Positions 5,892 to 9,880 of a DNA stretch of 9,880 nucleotides are shown here, in pieces. Numbering within the stretch: the first letter of the stretch is position 1; each line of letters begins with the position of its first letter. The position numbers were made by a program, and so were the translations under genes. The notes under the pieces were generated by a model. It had not been told where the DNA came from. It made no database searches and saw only the letters and a list, made by a program, of their open reading frames with translations. The DNA lies in contig JBOHBN010000348.1 of the NCBI GenBank assembly GCA_050698355.1, positions 1-9,880 on the forward strand, written 5' to 3'. Origin of the DNA: JBOHBN01 sp050698355. GTDB taxonomy: Bacteria; Actinomycetota; Actinomycetes; Streptosporangiales; WHST01.

Positions 5892-7346
5892 TCAGTCGGC
5901 CACGTGGCCCTGCTCGCGCGCCCAGCGCCCGAGTTCCTCGCGTGCCTTCTCATCGCCGAGTGGCCCGTATTCCATCCGCAGCTCGAGCAGGTACGCCAGC
6001 GCCTTGCCCACCACGGGGCCAGGTCCGACGCCGAGCTCGGCCATGACCGCGTTGCCGTCGAGGTCCGGGCGGATCTTGGCGAGTTCCTCCTTCCGGTCGA
6101 GCTGCTCGATGCGGCGCTCCAGGTCGTCGTACGCGCGCGACAGCCGCTCGGCCTTGCGCCGGTTGCGGGTCGTGCAGTCCGCGCGGGTCAGCTTGTGCAG
6201 GCGGTCGAGCAGCGGCCCCGCGTCGCGCGCGTACCGCCGCACCGCCGAGTCGCTCCACTCACCCAGTGCGTACCCGTGGAACCGCAGGTGCAGCTCGACG
6301 AGCACGGCGACCTCCGCGACGACGTCCTTGGAGAAGCGCAGCGCGGTCAGCCGGTCGCGCGCCATCCGCGCGCCGACGACCTCGTGGTGGTGGAAGCTGA
6401 CCTTGCCGCCCGGCTCGAGCCGTCGCGTACGGGGCTTGCCGATGTCGTGCAACAAGGCGGCGAGCCGCAGCACCAGGTCAGGTCCCGTGCCCTGTTCCAG
6501 GTCGATCGCCTGGTCAAGAACGATCAGGGTGTGCTCGTAGACGTCCTTGTGCCTGTGGTGCTCGTCGATCTCCAAGCACAGCTTGGGCAGCTCGGGCACG
6601 ACGTATTCGGCCAGGCCGGTCTCGACGAGCACGGTCAGGCCGCGCCGCGGATCGGGTGCGCAGAGCAGCTTGCCGAGCTCGTCGCGGATCCGCTCCGCCG
6701 ACACGATCGCCAGCCGGTCGGCCATCGCGCCCATGGCCTGTACCACGTCGGGCGCGATGTCGAAGTCCAGCTGGGCGGCGAACCGGGCCGCCCGCAGCAT
6801 CCGCAGCGGGTCGTCGTTGAACGAGTCCTCCGGGCGTCCCGGCGTGCGCAAGAGGCCCCGCGCCAGGTCCTGCAGACCGCCGTACGGGTCCTCCAGCGGC
6901 CGGCTGGAGTCCAGCGGCAGCGGCACGGCCATCGCGTTGACCGTGAAGTCGCGCCGGGACAGGTCGAGAGCGAGCGACTCCCCGTACCGGACGTCGGGCT
7001 TGCGCGACTCGCGGTCGTACGCCTCGCTGCGGTACGTGGTGACCTCGAGCTTGTAGTCACCCTTCTTCAAACCGACTGTGCCGTACGCGACACCGATCTC
7101 CCACACCGCGTCGGCCCACGGCCGGCTGAGCTCCAGCACCCGCTCGGGGCGCGCATCGGTGGTGAAGTCGAGGTCACCCCCGAGGCTGCCGCGCAGCGCG
7201 TCGCGGACCGAGCCGCCGACCAGCGCCAACGCGTGCCCAGCGGCCGCGAAACGCCGGCTCAGGTCGTCGGCGACCGGCGCCACGACGAGCAGCGACGCGA
7301 CGGCGCGCCGCTGCGCCGCTGTCAGGGCGCTTCGCTTCGAGGACAC
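5892..7346 (-). CDS. pcnA: CCA tRNA nucleotidyltransferase / PcnA-type polymerase with HD domain
   Basis: A class II nucleotidyltransferase of 484 aa that adds or repairs the 3'-CCA end of tRNAs using CTP and ATP. Seen: head-domain motif GGSVRD (44-49) followed by the metal-binding DLDF (Asp58, Asp60); motif B RRDFTVNA (131-138); DPYGG (153-157); the nucleotide-selecting and neck region DDPLRMLRAARFAAQ (178-192). An HD domain follows, with HRHKDVYEHTL and LLHDIGKP (His300, Asp301), and then a helical tail. CCA addition is the usual role of this actinobacterial protein even though the mycobacterial gene is named pcnA (poly(A) polymerase); sequence alone separates these poorly. An in-frame TTG at 7355 exists, but it overlaps a good -10 box (TAGGCT), so I prefer the leaderless GTG at 7346. 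The gene diverges from the NUDIX gene, as in Rv3907c/Rv3908, and is convergent with the reductase across a hairpin. Confidence 0.95.
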   Translation of the reverse strand: MSSKRSALTAAQRRAVASLLVVAPVADDLSRRFAAAGHALALVGGSVRDALRGSLGGDLDFTTDARPERVLELSRPWADAVWEIGVAYGTVGLKKGDYKLEVTTYRSEAYDRESRKPDVRYGESLALDLSRRDFTVNAMAVPLPLDSSRPLEDPYGGLQDLARGLLRTPGRPEDSFNDDPLRMLRAARFAAQLDFDIAPDVVQAMGAMADRLAIVSAERIRDELGKLLCAPDPRRGLTVLVETGLAEYVVPELPKLCLEIDEHHRHKDVYEHTLIVLDQAIDLEQGTGPDLVLRLAALLHDIGKPRTRRLEPGGKVSFHHHEVVGARMARDRLTALRFSKDVVAEVAVLVELHLRFHGYALGEWSDSAVRRYARDAGPLLDRLHKLTRADCTTRNRRKAERLSRAYDDLERRIEQLDRKEELAKIRPDLDGNAVMAELGVGPGPVVGKALAYLLELRMEYGPLGDEKAREELGRWAREQGHVAD

Positions 7347-7354
7347 GACAACCA

Positions 7355-7360
7355 AGCCTA
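7355..7360 (-). promoter_or_regulatory. Candidate -10 box of pcnA (leaderless transcript)
   Basis: TAGGCT on the minus strand fits TAnnnT and lies 8 nt before the GTG at 7346, with no Shine-Dalgarno in between. A TTACAG 19 bp upstream is a poor -35. This box decides the start: the alternative TTG start codon at 7355 overlaps the last base of the box and would lie upstream of the transcript. Confidence 0.5.
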
Positions 7361-7410
7361 GATGGCTGTCGTCAGGTCACTGTAACCGGAAGGGCCGGTG
7401 AGACAGCATC

Positions 7411-7416
7411 TACGAT
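7411..7416 (+). promoter_or_regulatory. Candidate -10 box of the NUDIX gene (leaderless transcript)
   Basis: TACGAT is a good match to TAnnAT and ends 6 nt before the GTG at 7423, which places the transcript start at the start codon. No Shine-Dalgarno precedes this GTG and no clear -35 is seen. It would also drive the downstream overlapping gene at 7890. Confidence 0.55.
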
Positions 7417-7422
7417 CGGTTC

Positions 7423-7893
7423 GTGCGGGAGCGACGCGGACGGCGCGGTGACGGGCGCGGGCGGCCGGTCGAGGAGACCTCGGCCGGTGGGCTGGTCGTC
7501 GACCGCGGCGGCGCGTACCCTCGCGCGGCGCTGATCGGGCGGCGCGGACGCGACGGCGAGATCAAGTGGTCGTTGCCGAAGGGGCACCTCGAGGCGGGCG
7601 AGACACCCGCGCAGGCCGCAGTACGCGAGATCGCCGAGGAGACCGGTATCGAGGGACGGGTGGTACGCGAGATCGGCGTGATCGACTACTGGTTCAGTGC
7701 CCACGACCACCCGATCCACAAGACGGTGCACCACTTCCTCCTCACGGCGATCGGAGGTGCCCTCCACGCGGACGACGTCGAGGTGGACGTGACAGCCTGG
7801 GTGTCGCTGGCCGACGTGGTCGGCCAGCTCGCGTTCCCCAACGAACGCACCCTCGTAGCCGGTGACCCCGATCTGCTTGCGGAAATCGCGTGA
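7423..7893 (+). CDS. NUDIX hydrolase (MutT4/Rv3908-like position)
   Basis: A 156-aa pyrophosphohydrolase that would cleave a nucleoside diphosphate linked to another moiety. The NUDIX box is complete, with pattern GX5EX7REUXEEXGU: Gly54, Glu60, Arg68-Glu69, Glu72-Glu73 (the metal-binding glutamates) and Gly75-Ile76. It is preceded by WSLPKGHLE, where the Lys-Gly before the box is typical. The first 16 residues are Arg/Gly-rich and probably disordered; the fold begins at ETSAGGLVVD (18-27). The gene lies between pcnA and the DUF6049-type gene, as mutT4 does in M. tuberculosis. MutT-type sanitising of oxidised nucleotides is therefore a possibility, but substrate cannot be read from the box. 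The GTG start appears leaderless. The stop codon overlaps the next start in GTGA (7890-7893), so translation of the two genes is probably coupled. Confidence 0.95.
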   Translation: MRERRGRRGDGRGRPVEETSAGGLVVDRGGAYPRAALIGRRGRDGEIKWSLPKGHLEAGETPAQAAVREIAEETGIEGRVVREIGVIDYWFSAHDHPIHKTVHHFLLTAIGGALHADDVEVDVTAWVSLADVVGQLAFPNERTLVAGDPDLLAEIA

Positions 7894-9880
7894 AGCGACT
7901 ACTCGTACTCCTGAGCGCGCTCATCCTCGCCGTCTGTGCCGTGCCGACGGCCGATCCCGGCACCGCGCACGCCGCGAAGAAGCCCCGCATCGTGCTGGGT
8001 GGCGTCACCCCGCACGCACCGGGACCCGGCGACACCCTGCGGGTCGCCGGCACCTTCGACAACAGCCGCGGCGAGCGGCAGCCGGACGTGTCGGTCCGGC
8101 TGCGGCTGCTGCATTCCCCGCTCGGGAGCAGGCAGCAGGTCGACCAGTACGGGACCGACCCCGACGGTCCCGTGGGCGTGCCCGTCTACGGGCACGATGC
8201 CGAGCTCGGCAACGTCGCCGCCGGCGGCGCGAGCCAGTTCCGGCTGAAGGTGCCCGTGAAGGAGCTCGGCCTCTCCCGGTTCGGGGTCTACCTCATCGCC
8301 GTCGAGGCAATCAGCGGCTACGCCCAGGTGGCGATTCAGCGCACGTTCATGGTGTACGTGCCCAAGGGCAAGGCCGCGCAGCCGGAGCCCACCAGGGTCA
8401 GCTGGCTGTGGCCGGTCGCCGACTACCCGCACCAACTGCTCGGCAACACCTTCCGCGATGACCTGCTCGCCACGAAACTCACCGGCGGCGGCCGGCTCGC
8501 CAGGCTCGTCCGGGCTGGCGCGGACGCGTTCAACGGGCCGGACGAAATTCCGCTCACCTGGGTCATCGACCCCAACCTGCTCGACGAGACCAAGGAGATG
8601 AGCGACGGCTACCGGGTGCGGGAGGCTGGTACCAAGGTGACCGGCACCGGCAGCGTGCAGGCATCCGCCTTCCTCGATCAGGTACGCGCGGCGACCCGCG
8701 GGGGCTCGGTACTCTCGCTCCCGTACGCCGGGGTCGATACGCCGGCGCTGGCGCGCTCCGGCCTGTCAGGGGACATCACCCTCGCCATCACGCAGGGCCA
8801 GCAGATCACCAGCGAGACCCTCGACGCCGAGCCGGTACGTCATGTCGCGTGGCCGCCGGATGGCCTCATCGACCAGCAGGGGCTCGACGCGCTCGCTGCA
8901 GCCGGCACGCGCACGGTCGTGCTGCAGGACAAGGCCCTGCCGCTCACCGAGACGCTCACGTACACCCCCAACCCGGTGGCACGAACGCGTACCGCGAGCG
9001 GCCAGGTGGGCGTGCTGCTCGCCGACCACGTGATCAGCAAGATCCTCGCCAAGGCGAAGAAGAAGCCGGGCTCGGCAGTGCTGACCGAGCAGCGCTTCCT
9101 GGCAGAGACGGCGCTGATCACCGCCGAGCGACCCAACGACCCCCGGGGCGTGGTGGTGGCGCCGCCGCGGCGGTGGAACCCGCCGGTCGGCCTCGCCGAG
9201 GCGCTGCTGCACGACACCGCCACCGTGCCTTGGCTGGAGCCGACATCACTGTCCGACCAGCAGGCCAGCGCTTCCTCGGCAGAGCTGACCCGGCAGCAGC
9301 TCAGCTACCCGAAGCGGGTCAAGCACGCGGAGCTCTCCCGGGACTACCTCGACCGGGTGCACCGGCTGCACAGGTCGCTCGACACGTTCTCCGAGCTGTT
9401 CAACCCGCTGCCGGAACGCATCGCCGACTACAACCTCGCCGCACTGCGTGCCGAGTCGTCCGTCTGGCGCCACCACCGCAAGAAGGGCTCGGCGCTGCTC
9501 CGCTCCACCCACCGGTCGTTACAGGAGGAGAAGCGCAAGGTCCACCTGATCCAGCCGAGCCGGATCTCGCTCGCCAGCTCCGAAGGACCGGTGCCGATCA
9601 CGATCGAGAACGATCTGTCGGAGAAGATCACCGTCCGGCTTCGCGTCCAGTCGGCCAACCCCGGGCGGATGAAGCTCACGGACGTGCACAAGTCCATCAC
9701 GGTGCCGCCGCACCAGAAGGTCACAAAGACCCCGCATGCCAAGTTCGTGGCGACCGGGGTGGTCAGCGCCTACGCCCAGCTCTACACGGTCGAGGGCACG
9801 CCGTACGGCCGTGGCACGCACTTCTCGGTGCTCTCCACGGCGTACGGCACGGTCGCGATCGCGATCACCGCCGGCGCGCT
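7890..9880 (+). CDS. DUF6049-type exported protein (Rv3909-like), 3' end outside window
   Basis: An open frame of 663 codons with no stop before the window ends. The start is MKRLLVLLSALILAVCAVPT, a classic Sec signal peptide with AHA cleavage after about residue 28. The mature part is extracytoplasmic: a beta-rich first domain (about 33-157, ending RTFMVYVPKG), the short motif SWLWPVADYPH (171-181) and TWVIDPNLLDE (223-233), then alternating alpha/beta stretches and a second beta-rich domain near the end. The last visible residues, AYGTVAIAITAGAL, look like the start of a C-terminal membrane helix, so the protein is probably anchored with its bulk outside. The order pcnA, NUDIX, this gene matches Rv3907c-Rv3909, and murJ (Rv3910) is expected next. 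Its biochemical function is unknown to me; a role in the cell envelope is inferred from the neighbourhood. The GTG overlaps the NUDIX stop by 4 bp with only a weak GGA before it. Confidence 0.9.
   Translation, partial: MKRLLVLLSALILAVCAVPTADPGTAHAAKKPRIVLGGVTPHAPGPGDTLRVAGTFDNSRGERQPDVSVRLRLLHSPLGSRQQVDQYGTDPDGPVGVPVYGHDAELGNVAAGGASQFRLKVPVKELGLSRFGVYLIAVEAISGYAQVAIQRTFMVYVPKGKAAQPEPTRVSWLWPVADYPHQLLGNTFRDDLLATKLTGGGRLARLVRAGADAFNGPDEIPLTWVIDPNLLDETKEMSDGYRVREAGTKVTGTGSVQASAFLDQVRAATRGGSVLSLPYAGVDTPALARSGLSGDITLAITQGQQITSETLDAEPVRHVAWPPDGLIDQQGLDALAAAGTRTVVLQDKALPLTETLTYTPNPVARTRTASGQVGVLLADHVISKILAKAKKKPGSAVLTEQRFLAETALITAERPNDPRGVVVAPPRRWNPPVGLAEALLHDTATVPWLEPTSLSDQQASASSAELTRQQLSYPKRVKHAELSRDYLDRVHRLHRSLDTFSELFNPLPERIADYNLAALRAESSVWRHHRKKGSALLRSTHRSLQEEKRKVHLIQPSRISLASSEGPVPITIENDLSEKITVRLRVQSANPGRMKLTDVHKSITVPPHQKVTKTPHAKFVATGVVSAYAQLYTVEGTPYGRGTHFSVLSTAYGTVAIAITAGA

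Noticed and set aside
5880..7361. A 493-codon open frame on the plus strand opposite pcnA.
   Set aside because: It is an antisense shadow created by high-GC codon usage; its translation is Arg/Val/Gln-rich without a recognisable domain, while the minus strand has every class II nucleotidyltransferase motif.
7890..7975. Possible lipoprotein signal (LAVC) in the DUF6049-type protein.
   Set aside because: Val at the position before Cys does not fit a lipobox, whereas a standard AHA signal peptidase I site follows at residue 28.

Overview
The window is high-GC DNA with strong G/C third-position bias, GTG starts, leaderless-looking promoters and several families typical of Actinomycetota. The best clue is the right half. 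A CCA-adding/PcnA-type nucleotidyltransferase on the minus strand diverges from a NUDIX hydrolase, and a large exported DUF6049-type protein follows directly. This is the order Rv3907c (pcnA) - Rv3908 (mutT4) - Rv3909 of Mycobacterium tuberculosis, where Rv3910 (the MurJ/MviN lipid II flippase) comes next. The organism is therefore an actinomycete, but I cannot name the genus from the sequence.

Layout from left to right. (1) 140-1741 (+): an ABC-F ATPase of the translation-factor / ribosome-protection superfamily. (2) 1738-4116 (-): a large membrane-anchored subtilase with about 11 predicted N-terminal helices, a propeptide-like segment and an intact S8 catalytic domain outside the cell; its stop codon interlocks with that of the ABC-F gene in a single CTAG. 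(3) 4212-4808 (-): a TetR-family repressor. (4) 4904-5815 (+): a YdbC/PdxI-like aldo/keto reductase, divergent from the repressor. The 95-bp gap between them holds two copies of the inverted repeat CGGAG-N4-CTCCG, the probable operators. (5) 5828-5877: a long hairpin with perfect 18-bp arms between the convergent reductase and pcnA, probably a shared terminator. (6) 5892-7346 (-): pcnA/cca. (7) 7423-7893 (+) and 7890-9880 (+, running off the window): the NUDIX gene and the DUF6049-type gene, overlapping by 4 bp and so probably one transcription unit leading towards murJ.

Functionally the window joins two blocks. Positions 5892-9880 are a conserved housekeeping locus (tRNA 3'-end maturation, NUDIX hydrolysis, cell-envelope protein). 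Positions 1-5815 look like accessory chromosomal genes with no obvious joint pathway, except the self-contained tetR/reductase pair. No RNA gene, IS element, phage gene, CRISPR array or toxin-antitoxin pair is visible. I see no convincing new multi-gene system. The items most worth a second look are the membrane-embedded subtilase, the paired operators, the perfect hairpin, and the divergent leaderless promoters.
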